Assembly (NCBI RefSeq): GCF_002278075.1
Contig: NZ_CP022990.1
Location: forward strand, 2,046,001-2,110,000
Length of the DNA stretch: 64,000 nucleotides
Reading direction: 5' to 3'
DNA from: Paraburkholderia aromaticivorans
GTDB lineage: Bacteria > Pseudomonadota > Gammaproteobacteria > Burkholderiales > Burkholderiaceae
Part shown: positions 1-8,533 of the stretch, piece after piece
How the letters are laid out: each line of letters begins with the position of its first letter
Position numbering within the stretch: position 1 is the stretch's first letter
Notes under the pieces: model-generated
What the model was told of the DNA's origin: nothing
What the model saw: the letters and a program-made list of their open reading frames with translations, nothing else
Databases searched by the model: none
Made by a program: the position numbers and the translations under genes

Positions 1-1076
1 GTTGGTCGAGTCACACGGTGGCCTCGCTGGCGAGCGCGCAGGCATGGTTGAAAGCGAATCGCCCCGCAGTGCTGATCGTGTCCGGTGAATATGATCTGGA
101 AGCGATCGCCACGTTGCGCGCGTTGCAGGGGGTCGGCACCGTGTGGATCACGAGCGGTGGCCCGACGCGGCCGGAAGCGCGCGGCCAGGCCGTGCTCGAA
201 GTGAGTGAATTCAGCCGGACCGCGTGTTTGACGGCGATCGAGCTGGCAGTCGAAGGCACCTGCGCCGCGCGCGACGAAGCATCCGCGCCCGTCGCCGCCG
301 TGGCCCCTGCTGTCGAGATCGATCCGGCGTTGCTGGGGCTTGCGGTCCTCGTCGCGGAAGACAATCCCCTGATCCAGAACCTGATCGCCGAGCAGCTGGC
401 GGAACTCGGCTGCGTGCCCACGATTGCCGCGGACGGCAAGCAGGCGCTGGCGTTATTCGAGCGGGCTCCCTTCGAGGTGGTGCTGACCGACATTCATATG
501 CCGGTGATGGACGGCCACGAACTGCTGGCGGCATTGCGCGCGCGGCACGCGGCGCTGCCGGTGCTGGCTTTCAGCGCCGTGGCCGAAGAGCAGCAGGCTC
601 AAAGCTGGCATGAGCGCGGCTTCACCGGGTACGTCTCCAAGCCGGCGTCATTGAGCGAATTGCAGGCGGCTTTGCTGGCGGTGGTGCCAGCGCAGGTGCG
701 GGCGGCTCACCCTAAGGCGGCATCGGCATCGGCATCGGCCGACTCCACGGCGCCCGTCGCCAACGCAGCGAGCACGCTCAGCGCGCACGACAAAGCACGC
801 TACACGGCGATGCTGAGGGATCATTTGCAGAAAGATCTGCCCAGGCTGCTTGCCATCGTCGAAGCAGAAGATGTGCGGGCGTTGGCCGGCTGGGCGCATA
901 GCGCGAGCGGTGCGTTTGTGGTCGTGCAGGAACTACGGTTTTTCGAAGCATGCCGGCAGTTGCAACGGCTATGCGCGGACAACAGCCGTTGGACAACGGA
1001 GATGGACGAACGGGCCATCTCGCTGCACGAAGCGATATCCGACCACTTTGGGCTCGACGAGCAACCGGCGCGTTGA
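1..1076 (+). CDS. Hybrid sensor histidine kinase, C-terminal part (receiver and HPt domains); 5' end outside window
   Basis: The reading frame is open to the left edge, so only the C-terminal ~357 residues are visible. A receiver domain runs over about 340-700, with an acidic pair near AEDN, the phospho-acceptor Asp at 489-491 in LTDIHMPVMDG and the conserved Lys in SKP near 640. An Ala/Ser-rich linker follows, then an HPt-like helical domain with the candidate phospho-His at 897-899 in GWAHSASG. This REC-HPt tail is the layout of BvgS/EvgS-type kinases, in which phosphate passes His-Asp-His to a separate response regulator. A GTG at 18 could start a free-standing REC-HPt protein, but the frame continues upstream and no ribosome site can be judged. 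The input signal is unknown. Confidence 0.75.
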   Translation, partial: WSSHTVASLASAQAWLKANRPAVLIVSGEYDLEAIATLRALQGVGTVWITSGGPTRPEARGQAVLEVSEFSRTACLTAIELAVEGTCAARDEASAPVAAVAPAVEIDPALLGLAVLVAEDNPLIQNLIAEQLAELGCVPTIAADGKQALALFERAPFEVVLTDIHMPVMDGHELLAALRARHAALPVLAFSAVAEEQQAQSWHERGFTGYVSKPASLSELQAALLAVVPAQVRAAHPKAASASASADSTAPVANAASTLSAHDKARYTAMLRDHLQKDLPRLLAIVEAEDVRALAGWAHSASGAFVVVQELRFFEACRQLQRLCADNSRWTTEMDERAISLHEAISDHFGLDEQPAR

Positions 1077-1098
1077 GTGGCCGATCGCTCCTGCGGCA

Positions 1099-1500
1099 TC
1101 AACCCGGCCGTTTGACGACGAAGTCGATTTCGACCAGCGCATCGCGCGCCAGCGCGGTGACGCCGATGCAGGTTCGCGCGGGCAGCGCGTCGGCCGGGAA
1201 GTAGGCGCGGTAGATCTCGTTCATCGGCGCGTAATCACGCTTGAACTCGGTCAGGAAGATGCGTGTGGCAACCACGTTTTGCAGGCCGAGGCCCAGCCCC
1301 TGGAGCACCAGCACGAGATTGTCCATCACGCGCTTGGTTTGGGCGACGACACCGTCGGGAAGCGGCGCGGCGTCGTCGGTGGGGGAGGTCGGCATCTGGC
1401 CGGTCAGGAAGACCCAGCCGTCGGCCTCGGCAGCATGCGAGAACGGGCCGACCGGTGTGGGCGCCGAGGGAATCATCCAGAAGGAAGGGGTTGAGCTCAT
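1099..1500 (-). CDS. RidA family protein (YjgF/YER057c/UK114)
   Basis: The product is 133 residues, the normal RidA size. It has the family signatures GPFSHA near the N-terminus, VFLTGQMP, the NLVLVLQGLG...VVATRIFL core and ARTCIGV, whose Arg matches the residue that binds the substrate carboxylate in RidA. RidA proteins hydrolyse reactive enamine/imine intermediates released by PLP enzymes; other subfamilies have different or unknown substrates. It lies 102 bp downstream of the GntP-type permease on the same strand, so it may be co-transcribed and act on a metabolite of the imported compound. A perfect hairpin (1561-1583) lies between the two genes. The family is certain, the substrate is not. 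Confidence 0.85.
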   Translation of the reverse strand: MSSTPSFWMIPSAPTPVGPFSHAAEADGWVFLTGQMPTSPTDDAAPLPDGVVAQTKRVMDNLVLVLQGLGLGLQNVVATRIFLTEFKRDYAPMNEIYRAYFPADALPARTCIGVTALARDALVEIDFVVKRPG

Positions 1501-1560
1501 GGGAGGGTGCGCTGGGCGGGATCGAATGTCGGGATGACAAGGTAACCGATCAAAACTCCG

Positions 1561-1583
1561 GATGCCGGCGTATTGCCGGCATC
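1561..1583 (-). terminator. Hairpin between permease and RidA gene
   Basis: Nine-base arms GATGCCGGC and GCCGGCATC flank a 5-nt loop just past the permease stop. On the minus strand it is followed by CGGAGTTTTG, only a weak T run. It may be a leaky terminator or an mRNA-stabilising stem that lowers expression of the RidA gene relative to the permease. Confidence 0.45.
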
Positions 1584-1602
1584 TTTCCCAGCACCCGCCC
1601 GA

Positions 1603-3003
1603 TCAGACCAGACCGGTCGCGTAATAGACCGCGATCACAAAGAAGACCGCCAACGTCTTGATCACGGTAACCGCAAAAATGTCGCGATACGACTGGCGGT
1701 GCGTCAGGCCCGTGACGGCCAGCAGCGTAATCACCGCGCCGTTGTGCGGCAGCGTGTCCATACCGCCGCTCGCCATCGCGACGACACGGTGCAGCACTTC
1801 CATCGGGATATGCGCGGCTTCCGCGCCCTTGATGAACGTGTCCGACATGGCCGCGAGCGCGATGCTCATACCGCCCGACGCCGAACCCGTGATGCCGGCC
1901 AGCGAACTCACCGAAACGGCTGCGTTGACGAGCGGATTGGGAATGCTCTTCAGCGCGCTGCTGACCACCAGAAAGCCCGGCAACGCTGCGATCACACCGC
2001 CAAAGCCATATTCCGACGCCGTATTCAACGAAGCCAGCAATGCGCCGGCCACAGCGGCCTTGGTGCCGAGTGCGAAGCGTTCGCGCACGCGGTTGAACGC
2101 CGTGGCGACCACCATGAGGATGCCGAGCAGCAGTGCGCCTTCCACGGCCCAGATGGCGACCACGGCCTTGATCGTCGTGGTGACCGGTGCGTGGACGCCC
2201 GGCAGGATGTCCGGTGCAACGGTGTATGACGCGCCGTACCAGTCCGGAATCCAGCGGGTCAGCAGGAAGTTCGCGACGCCGACCAGAACCAGCGGCGCGA
2301 CTGCCAGCAACGGATGCGGCAGTTGCTTCGATTCCACGCGCTCCGGCTCGTTGACCAGCTCCGTGCCGTAACCCTCGCCGGTTGCCATCGCCGAACGGCG
2401 GCGCCATTCCAGATAGGTCAGGCCGACCACGATGATGAACAGCGAGCCGATCACGCCGAGCGCGGGCGCGGCCCACGAGGTCGTCTTGAAGAAGGTGGTC
2501 GGAATGATGTTCTGGATCTGCGGCGTGCCCGGCAGCGAATCCATGGTGAACGAGAACGCGCCGAGAGCGATTGCGCCGGGCATCAGGCGCTTCGGAATAT
2601 TGCTCTGGCGGTACAGCTCGGCGGCGAACGGATAGACCGCGAACACCACCACGAACAGCGAGACGCCGCCGTAGGTGAGCAGCGCGCACACGGCAACGAT
2701 CACCGCATTGGCGCGTGAACGGCCGATATAGCGGATCGCGGCGGCCACGATCGATTCCGAGAAACCCGACAGTTCGATGACCTTGCCGAACACGGCGCCT
2801 AACAGGAACACCGGGAAGTAGAGCTTCACGAAGCCGACCATCTTCTCCATGAAGATGCCGGTGAAAACCGGCGCGACGGCGGCCGGATCGGTCAACAGAA
2901 CGGCGCCGAGCGCGGCGATAGGCGCAAATAGAATGACGCTATAGCCGCGGTATGCGGCAAACATCAGAAACGCCAGCGCGGCGAGGACGATTACAAAGGA
3001 CAT
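1603..3003 (-). CDS. GntP family permease (gluconate:H+ symporter type)
   Basis: The protein is 466 residues when started at the ATG at 3003 (MSFVIVLAALAFLMF); the frame is open further upstream, but that region holds the promoter. It is very hydrophobic with 12 or more likely membrane segments, and has GntP-like stretches such as LLTYGGVSLFVVVFAVYPFA and MDSLPGTPQIQNIIPTTFF. The family imports gluconate and related hydroxy acids, or D-serine for DsdX, by proton symport across the inner membrane. It is divergent from a sigma-54 activator and preceded by a -24/-12 promoter, so it is the likely target of that activator. The substrate cannot be told from the sequence; the RidA neighbour hints at an amino- or hydroxy-acid. 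Confidence 0.85.
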   Translation of the reverse strand: MSFVIVLAALAFLMFAAYRGYSVILFAPIAALGAVLLTDPAAVAPVFTGIFMEKMVGFVKLYFPVFLLGAVFGKVIELSGFSESIVAAAIRYIGRSRANAVIVAVCALLTYGGVSLFVVVFAVYPFAAELYRQSNIPKRLMPGAIALGAFSFTMDSLPGTPQIQNIIPTTFFKTTSWAAPALGVIGSLFIIVVGLTYLEWRRRSAMATGEGYGTELVNEPERVESKQLPHPLLAVAPLVLVGVANFLLTRWIPDWYGASYTVAPDILPGVHAPVTTTIKAVVAIWAVEGALLLGILMVVATAFNRVRERFALGTKAAVAGALLASLNTASEYGFGGVIAALPGFLVVSSALKSIPNPLVNAAVSVSSLAGITGSASGGMSIALAAMSDTFIKGAEAAHIPMEVLHRVVAMASGGMDTLPHNGAVITLLAVTGLTHRQSYRDIFAVTVIKTLAVFFVIAVYYATGLV

Positions 3004-3072
3004 TGAGTCTCCAAAGCTTGGTTGTTCTACATGGTCGCCGTTCCGGGAGTGCGACGGCACGGCGCCGGCAAA

Positions 3073-3088
3073 TGCAGGTTTCATGCCA
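3073..3088 (-). promoter_or_regulatory. Sigma-54 (-24/-12) promoter for the GntP-type permease
   Basis: Read on the minus strand the site is TGGCATG-AAAC-CTGCA, a near-perfect match to TGGCAYR-N4-YTGCW with the obligatory GG and GC exactly 10 bp apart. Transcription would start near 3062, about 59 nt before the permease ATG. The adjacent divergent gene encodes a sigma-54-dependent activator. Confidence 0.8.
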
Positions 3089-3240
3089 CGCACGCGGCAA
3101 GAGCCAGCGGCTTGATGCCGCGGGCCGAAGCTCGAAACGTGATGCGGCCGATTGTACCCAAACGTCTCCAAAACGGGACGTAAATCAGCTGAACATAGGC
3201 CAAACCAAGGTAAAACCCTTATATAACGGGCTTGCTGGCG

Positions 3241-3280
3241 ATCTCGTCGATGAGATAAGCTTGTCTATGAAATGAGACAA
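3241..3280. promoter_or_regulatory. Two adjacent palindromes, candidate enhancer site for the sigma-54 activator
   Basis: ATCTC-N6-GAGAT (3241-3256) is followed by TTGTCT-N8-AGACAA (3261-3280). Both share an ATGAGA half-site. They lie about 150-190 bp upstream of the permease -24 box, the usual distance for activators of this type, and 35-74 bp before the activator start codon, which would also allow autoregulation. Confidence 0.5.
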
Positions 3281-3314
3281 TCATAAAAAGACAGTAGCCG
3301 GAGACAGCGACAGC

Positions 3315-4796
3315 ATGATGAACGACTGGGCAGGCGTGCCTGCCACTTACGGCGACGTATTGCGCCGGGCAATGGATTCGCTCTTTCGCACATTCGAGAA
3401 TTTCAGCGAAGGCACCTTTATCGTCGACGCGGACGCGCGCGTGGTCTGGATCAACAAGCGCTATGCGGCGCGCTTCGGTTTTTCCGACCCGGAGCAGGCG
3501 ATTGGCCGCGACTGCGAGGCTGTGATCCCGAACAGCTTGATGCGCGAGGTGGTCAATACCGGCAAACCGATTCTGCTCGATATTCTGGAAACGGACCGTG
3601 AACCGCTCGTCGTGACGCGCCTGCCGCTCAAGGACGATGCGGGCGTCACAGTCGGCGCGGTCGGCTTCGCGCTGTTCGATGAACTGAAGGCGCTCACGCC
3701 GCTCTTTTCCCACTACTCGCGCGTTCAGGAAGAGTTGATCGCGACGCGCCAGTCGCTCGCCCAGGCGCGGCGGGCCAAATATACATTCGGCAGTTTCGTC
3801 GGCACGAGCGCGGCCAGTCTCGAAGTGAAGCGCCAGGCGCGCCGCGCGGCGCAGCTCGAGTCGCCGGTGCTGCTGCTCGGCGAAACCGGCACCGGCAAGG
3901 AGTTGCTCGCGCATGCCATCCACGGCGGCTCGGCGCGTGCGAATCAGCCGCTCGTGACGGTCAACGTCGCGGCGATTCCCGATACCTTGCTCGAAGTCGA
4001 ATTCTTCGGCGCCGCGCCCGGCGCGTACACGGGCGCCGATCGCAAAGGGCGCGTCGGCAAGTTCGAGCTCGCGAACGGCGGCACGCTGTTTCTCGACGAA
4101 ATCGGCGACATGCCGCTGCCTTTGCAGGGCAAGCTGCTGCGAGTGTTGCAGGACAAGGAATTCGAACCGCTGGGCTCGAACCGGATCGTGCGCGCGGATG
4201 TCCGCATCATTGCGGCGACCTCGGCCGATCTGCCGGCGCTGGTCGCGGCGGGACGCTTTCGCGCGGACCTGTTCTATCGGCTGAACGTGCTGACCATCCA
4301 CGCGGCGCCGCTGCGCGAGCGGGCCTCCGACATCGAAGCGCTTGCTTACGCAATGCTCGAAGATCTGTCGACGCAAGCAAAAGGCGGCAGTCACTTCGAG
4401 TTGCAGGACGACGCGCTGCTGCTGCTGTGTTCGTATGACTGGCCGGGCAATGTGCGCGAATTGCGCAACACGCTGGAGCGCGCCGTGATGCTTTCCGACA
4501 GCGAGCGGATCGACGCTCGGGCGCTGGCGCCCTTTATCGGCTCGGGCACGGCGCATGGCGGCGGGCATCGTCGTGTGGCTCCTGCCGATGCGTCGGCTCC
4601 GGCGCACGCCCCCGACGCGCCAGCCGGCGGGCCCGAACCGGCGTCGTGGAGCGACGCAATGGCCGCCTTCGAAAAGCGTTTCCTCACCGACGCCTTGCGC
4701 GCCAACGGCGGTCGCGTGATCGAGACGGCCAATCAGATCGGCATGGGACGCGCGACACTCTATAAGAAGATCGCGGCATACGGCATCGACGTATGA
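3315..4796 (+). CDS. Sigma-54-dependent transcriptional activator with PAS domain
   Basis: The product has 493 residues in three parts. A PAS-like sensor spans about 15-125 ([22 protein letters not shown]). An AAA+ domain spans about 160-395, with Walker A GETGTGKE near 188, a GAYTGA loop near 236 (usual form GAFTGA; Tyr occurs naturally in the family), Walker [11 protein letters not shown] and the arginine region [11 protein letters not shown] Fis-type helix-turn-helix closes the protein ([20 protein letters not shown]). The segment before the loop reads [13 protein letters not shown] rather than the usual ELFGHEKGAFTGA. A Pro/Ala-rich linker near 415-440 separates AAA+ and DNA-binding domains. 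There is no receiver domain, so the PAS ligand probably controls it. Likely target: the divergent GntP-type permease. Confidence 0.9.
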   Translation: MMNDWAGVPATYGDVLRRAMDSLFRTFENFSEGTFIVDADARVVWINKRYAARFGFSDPEQAIGRDCEAVIPNSLMREVVNTGKPILLDILETDREPLVVTRLPLKDDAGVTVGAVGFALFDELKALTPLFSHYSRVQEELIATRQSLAQARRAKYTFGSFVGTSAASLEVKRQARRAAQLESPVLLLGETGTGKELLAHAIHGGSARANQPLVTVNVAAIPDTLLEVEFFGAAPGAYTGADRKGRVGKFELANGGTLFLDEIGDMPLPLQGKLLRVLQDKEFEPLGSNRIVRADVRIIAATSADLPALVAAGRFRADLFYRLNVLTIHAAPLRERASDIEALAYAMLEDLSTQAKGGSHFELQDDALLLLCSYDWPGNVRELRNTLERAVMLSDSERIDARALAPFIGSGTAHGGGHRRVAPADASAPAHAPDAPAGGPEPASWSDAMAAFEKRFLTDALRANGGRVIETANQIGMGRATLYKKIAAYGIDV

Positions 4797-4891
4797 GGTT
4801 ATGACTAGGGTCCGCAAGGCCGAATGACGCAGCGTAATTGCCGCGTGGCACAATCGCGTGATCGAAAAACAAGATGTGATCGGGGTTTCAG

Positions 4892-5152
4892 ATGAAACGC
4901 AGTCTTTCCTCCTTCGCGCGCCGGGCCGGCGCCACGTTGGCGCTCGGCGCCGTGGCCGCGCTGAGCGGTTGCAGCAGCAGCGCGCCGCTATTTCTGTCGG
5001 ATGGCCGCGCCACGACGCTGGTGCAATGCCCGGCCGGTTCCGACTCCTGCTCGCAGCAGGCCAATGCGAGTTGCGGCGGCGCATTCGACGTCGTACGCCA
5101 GTCGATCGAGAGTGGCACGCTCAATCTGATTTACGCCTGCCGGGCAAAATAA
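4892..5152 (+). CDS. Small Cys-containing lipoprotein, function unknown
   Basis: The 86-residue product starts MKRSLSSFARRAGATLALG and has a lipobox-like LSGC at residues 24-27, so a mature lipoprotein of about 60 residues is expected. Four further cysteines (QCPAGSDSC, ASCGG, YAC) could form two disulfides in the periplasm. A weak GGGG run precedes the ATG. I do not recognise the family. It stands alone, about 95 bp after the sigma-54 activator and before a long non-coding stretch. Confidence 0.7.
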   Translation: MKRSLSSFARRAGATLALGAVAALSGCSSSAPLFLSDGRATTLVQCPAGSDSCSQQANASCGGAFDVVRQSIESGTLNLIYACRAK

Positions 5153-5647
5153 GGCGCGGGCGTCCTTCGCGTCTCGGGCATTCCCTTCCTTCGGCCCGCC
5201 GCTCGATTACGACGGCGGGTGCTTCGATCGCAGCGCCGGTTCATCTGCGCCCGGCGGTTTGATTCATTCAATGCCTGGCGGTTGTGACGATAGCCGTGTG
5301 GCGGTCGTCAAGCCCTGCGCCTAATACGCGCTCGACCCGCGCCTCTTATGCGTAATAGGTTTTAATCCCGCGCTTCAAATAATTTCTATCCGCCTGTCGC
5401 AATAAAAAACCTTCGAATTTTTTGTGGTTAAGCTAAGTCAGTGCGGAACCTAACGGAACGCGAAGTTTGACGGCAGTATTCTTTTTTTACGGGCTCGGGA
5501 TTACGCAGCAGAAGGATTTGCCGCCTCAATCCCTGCGCCGCGGGCGATCAGGAAGGTTTTTCCGTTTTCGGAAAAGAGCGATTGCGGCACGCTTCATGCT
5601 GAGCATTGCGCAATGATAAAAGTTCAACGAGTAATCCGGGGAAAGCA
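5153..5647. other. Non-coding stretch of about 495 bp
   Basis: A hairpin CCCGCCG...CGGCGGG (5195-5219) after the lipoprotein gene may end its transcript, though no T run follows. From about 5370 to 5500 the DNA is unusually AT-rich for this genome (AATAAAAAACC, TTCTTTTTTT), which fits a promoter or an H-NS-bound patch before the next small gene. No convincing ORF or RNA gene is visible. Confidence 0.5.
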
Positions 5648-5851
5648 ATGAATCACCAACAGCTCGAAAAAGATATACAACATCTTGAACACGTAATCTC
5701 GCATATCTCGGCTGAGGACCGCATCCCGCTGTCATATTGGCGCAGCCGTGTCGACTCCGTATCCGGCGCTGTACGCGTGCCGGCGCAAGCGAGCCGGGTC
5801 AAACGGCTCAACGCCGCGCTCTCGGCGCTCGAGGAGCGGCAAAAAGGCTGA
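5648..5851 (+). CDS. Small hypothetical protein, 67 residues
   Basis: The start MNHQQLEKD is chosen because GGGGAAAG lies just upstream; a TTG at 5606 in the same frame is less likely. The product is highly charged with two probable helices (QLEKDIQHLEHVISHI and RVKRLNAALSALEERQ) around a short YWRSRVDSV segment. It has no signal peptide or membrane segment, so it is probably cytosolic and perhaps a helical hairpin or dimer. The family is not recognised. Upstream AT-rich DNA resembles a promoter region. Confidence 0.6.
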   Translation: MNHQQLEKDIQHLEHVISHISAEDRIPLSYWRSRVDSVSGAVRVPAQASRVKRLNAALSALEERQKG

Positions 5852-6101
5852 AACCTCGACGGCGGATGGCTTTTGTGTGCCCTTCCATCGGGTAACATCG
5901 CCATCACGAATTAGGGAACGCCGCCGCGCTGCCGATGGCTGCGTCGGCGCTGGCGCGTCATGGGCCGCATCACGAGCGGCGCAAGCGCGGGCGGCACGCT
6001 CGCGCGGTCCGTGTGTCGATCGTGCGCCGTCCGTCGCCGGCAGGCGCGCGTCCGGCCTCAACGAGCGGGCCGGCATCCCTATCCACTGATTCAGGACAAA
6101 C

Positions 6102-7301
6102 ATGCAACCAGCAGGACTTTCCGCGTCTCGGCTGACGGCGCTGACCAACGCCATGCAAGGCTATGTGGAACGCGGTGAAGTGGCGGGTGTGGTTTCGATA
6201 GTCTGGCGGCGCGGCGAGATCGGCCACTTCGAGCCGCTCGGCTGGCGGGATGAAGCCGCGCAGTTGCCGATGGAGCGCGACACGCTGTTTCGCATTGCCT
6301 CCATGACCAAGCCGGTGACCAGCGCCGCGATCCTGATGCTGATCGAAGAGGATCGGCTCGCCCTCGACGCGCCGATCTCCCTCTGGTTGCCGGAACTGGC
6401 CGCCCCGCGTGTGCTGCGCGACCCCGCCGGCCCGCTCGACCAGACCGACCCGGCCAGAGCCTCGCTCACCGTGCTGGATCTGCTGACACATCGCGCCGGC
6501 TTCGCCTATTCCTTTACCGCGACGGGGCCGTTGTCCGAAGCTTATGCGGCCGCTTTCAACGGATTCGAAGCGCGCATGGATAGCAACGCGTGGCTCGCCC
6601 GCATAGCCGGTTTGCCGCTGATGTTTCAGCCCGGCTCACGCTGGCACTACGGCATCGCGACCGACGTGCTCGGCGTGCTGATCGAACGCGTGAGCGGCAT
6701 GCCGCTCGGCGAGTTCTTCCGGACGCGAATTTTCGAGCCGCTCGGCATGCGCGACACGGCTTTCTGGGTGCCTGACGCACAACTCGCACGGCTGGCCACC
6801 GCTTATGGCGTCGAAGCGGGCACGGGGCGGCGTGTGGTCGAAGATCACCCCGCATCGAGCCGATGGGCGAATCCGGATCGATTTCAGAGCGGCGGCGGCG
6901 GCCTGATTTCAACGGCGCAGGACTATCTGCAATTCGCACAACTGCTGCTCGGGCGCGGGCGAGTCGGTACGACGCGTTTGCTGTCGCGCCGCTCGGTCGA
7001 TCTGATGCGCTCGAATTTCCTCACGCGCGACCAACGACGCGTGCCGGCCTTCGGGCACGTGCTATGGGCAGGCCAGGGGTTCGGCCTCGGCGTGTCAGTC
7101 GTCGATGATCCGGCGCAGCAGTTGTCGCTCGGCTATCGGTCGATCGGTTCGTTCGGCTGGCCGGGCGCATACGGCACGAGCTGGTTCGCCGATCCGGTGG
7201 AAGACATGATTGGTTTGATGCTGATCCAACGGCGGTCCGTCGAACCGTTTCCCATGGCAGTCGACTTCGAACGCCGCGTGTACGATGCAATTGACGATTG
7301 A
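6102..7301 (+). CDS. Serine hydrolase of the class C beta-lactamase/EstB esterase family
   Basis: The 399-residue protein has the catalytic SxxK motif as SMTK in FRIASMTKPVT near residue 68. The tyrosine motif position reads HYGIATDVLG where many relatives have YSN, and the C-terminal box is WPGAYGTSW instead of a KTG triad. These are features of family VIII carboxylesterases, including EstB of Burkholderia gladioli, rather than true beta-lactamases. No signal peptide is evident, so a cytosolic esterase or amidase is likely. It stands as a single gene. Resistance activity should not be assumed from the fold. Confidence 0.85.
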   Translation: MQPAGLSASRLTALTNAMQGYVERGEVAGVVSIVWRRGEIGHFEPLGWRDEAAQLPMERDTLFRIASMTKPVTSAAILMLIEEDRLALDAPISLWLPELAAPRVLRDPAGPLDQTDPARASLTVLDLLTHRAGFAYSFTATGPLSEAYAAAFNGFEARMDSNAWLARIAGLPLMFQPGSRWHYGIATDVLGVLIERVSGMPLGEFFRTRIFEPLGMRDTAFWVPDAQLARLATAYGVEAGTGRRVVEDHPASSRWANPDRFQSGGGGLISTAQDYLQFAQLLLGRGRVGTTRLLSRRSVDLMRSNFLTRDQRRVPAFGHVLWAGQGFGLGVSVVDDPAQQLSLGYRSIGSFGWPGAYGTSWFADPVEDMIGLMLIQRRSVEPFPMAVDFERRVYDAIDD

Positions 7302-7438
7302 GTAAATGGGCTGCGGCAAGCAGGGCGGCGGCCCCGGCCGCGTCGAGCGCGCGTGGTTTCACGCCTCTCTATCCGGTACTTTATTCGTCTGATAGTGTCC
7401 GCACTTCAGTTCTCGTCAAAACGATCGGAGCACCCGTC

Positions 7439-7729
7439 ATGGCCTCGTACAAGCAATTGACTGCCCAACTCGAAAAACTCCACAAGGAAGTCGCGGCGGC
7501 GCGCGAGAAGGAAATTGCGCAGGCAATCGCCGAAATCAAGCAGAAGGTGGCCGAATACGATCTGACTGCCGAAGAGCTCGGTTTTACGAGTAAGCGCACC
7601 GCGGGCCGTAAAACGGCTTCGGTTGCCAAGTATCGCAACCCGAAGACCGGTGAAACCTGGAGCGGCCGCGGGCGCTCGCCCGCGTGGCTCGCCGGCAAGA
7701 ATCGCGAGCGTTTCCTGATCGAAGTCTGA
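7439..7729 (+). CDS. H-NS family nucleoid protein (BpH3-like)
   Basis: The product has 96 residues, with the start ATG at 7439 preceded by GGAG. A helical oligomerisation half (YKQLTAQLEKLHKEV...EIKQKVAEYDL) is followed by a basic linker (TSKRTAGRKTASV) and the short DNA-binding box KYRNP-KTGETWSGRGRSPAWLAG near the C-terminus. Betaproteobacterial H-NS proteins of this type bind AT-rich curved DNA and silence acquired genes. It lies next to the degenerate region at 7.7-9.5 kb and upstream of the AT-rich fimbrial promoter, a plausible local target, though such proteins act genome-wide. Confidence 0.9.
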   Translation: MASYKQLTAQLEKLHKEVAAAREKEIAQAIAEIKQKVAEYDLTAEELGFTSKRTAGRKTASVAKYRNPKTGETWSGRGRSPAWLAGKNRERFLIEV

Positions 7730-8332
7730 TGCGCGCCAAGGCATGACGAGATTGCTTGGTGGTGCACCGGATTGTTTAAAGTGATGTCGCGAGCGCTCTT
7801 TCTCGCACCGTTACGCGGTCCCGAAAACGCTCACCTTTCGCGCAAATCCGGAGCGTGGGTCGTTAGACGCGCTGTCCGGCTGGCGCCGTGCTTCTCTGCT
7901 TCGGTGAGCCAGGTTTTGTCGAATGACGCACCTTGCGTCAAGCTCGCCGTCGCGTCTCGCAGTGACCCACCTTGTTTCTCTGAAACCCTCGCTAGCCCTT
8001 GCTGACGCGCGTTCCCAGGCTCTGCGAAGAATCGTGGCGGCCTAAGCCCACGTCCTTTTCGTGTTGTCCCGCTGGACTCGACACGCCGCAGCGTGCGTTC
8101 GTGCAGGTGCGTGAACGAGCTTCGGCATGCTCACCTTTCGTTGTGGTTCGAGAGGGCGCCGGCGAGCGTCCCGAAAACCCTCACCTTTGCGCTTTCGCTA
8201 CGCGCACGCCATTGCGCTCGGGACTCATCCGGAGATGAGTTCCTCTCATACCCTGGATCAAAACTCATCGATACAGGGTTGCGGATGCCGGACGTCACAA
8301 TCGGCCATCCACGGAACCCTGGCGGAAGGACC
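7730..8332 (+). other. Non-coding stretch with short imperfect direct repeats
   Basis: About 600 bp without a credible gene. A ~20-bp sequence close to CCCGAAAACGCTCACCTTT occurs at about 7820 and again, with one change, at about 8170, and a shorter CTCACCTTTCG copy at 8130. GACGCACCTTG and GACCCACCTTG also recur at 7924 and 7962. Short ORFs here lack ribosome sites. With the pseudogene that follows, the stretch looks like decayed sequence. Confidence 0.45.
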
Positions 8333-8533
8333 ATGAGCGCTTCGACGGGCAAGCATCCCCTTAGCGGGCTCGCCGCGCACGCCACGACGCGTTCGGCGGA
8401 TGAGCCGTTCGAACTCGATCGTAACTGCACGCCATGCGATCTGATCCGCGATTACACCGCCGGCAAGCGTGTTACCCGCGAATCGCGACTCGCGCAAGGC
8501 GTGTTCGTCGAAACGCTGGAGGAGGCGGCATGA
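8333..8533 (+). CDS. Small ORF coupled to the gabD-like pseudogene; possible gene remnant
   Basis: The ATG at 8333 has GGAAGGA just upstream and the frame encodes 66 residues (ends VFVETLEEAA). Its stop overlaps the start of the next frame in an ATGA arrangement at 8530-8533, typical of translational coupling. The sequence contains CTPCDL and TAGKRVTRESR but I do not recognise a family. Given the broken partner gene, it may be the tail of a truncated upstream gene that once shared an operon with the dehydrogenase. Confidence 0.4.
   Translation: MSASTGKHPLSGLAAHATTRSADEPFELDRNCTPCDLIRDYTAGKRVTRESRLAQGVFVETLEEAA

Noticed and set aside
3219..5084. 621-codon minus-strand frame opposite the sigma-54 activator
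   Set aside because: Shadow of the activator gene; would overlap the promoter and palindromes and has no motif.
5970..6491. 173-codon minus-strand frame opposite the serine hydrolase
   Set aside because: Codon mirror of the hydrolase; no recognisable sequence.
7772..8238. Two short plus-strand frames in the decayed stretch
   Set aside because: No ribosome sites, odd composition and no family; counted as non-coding.
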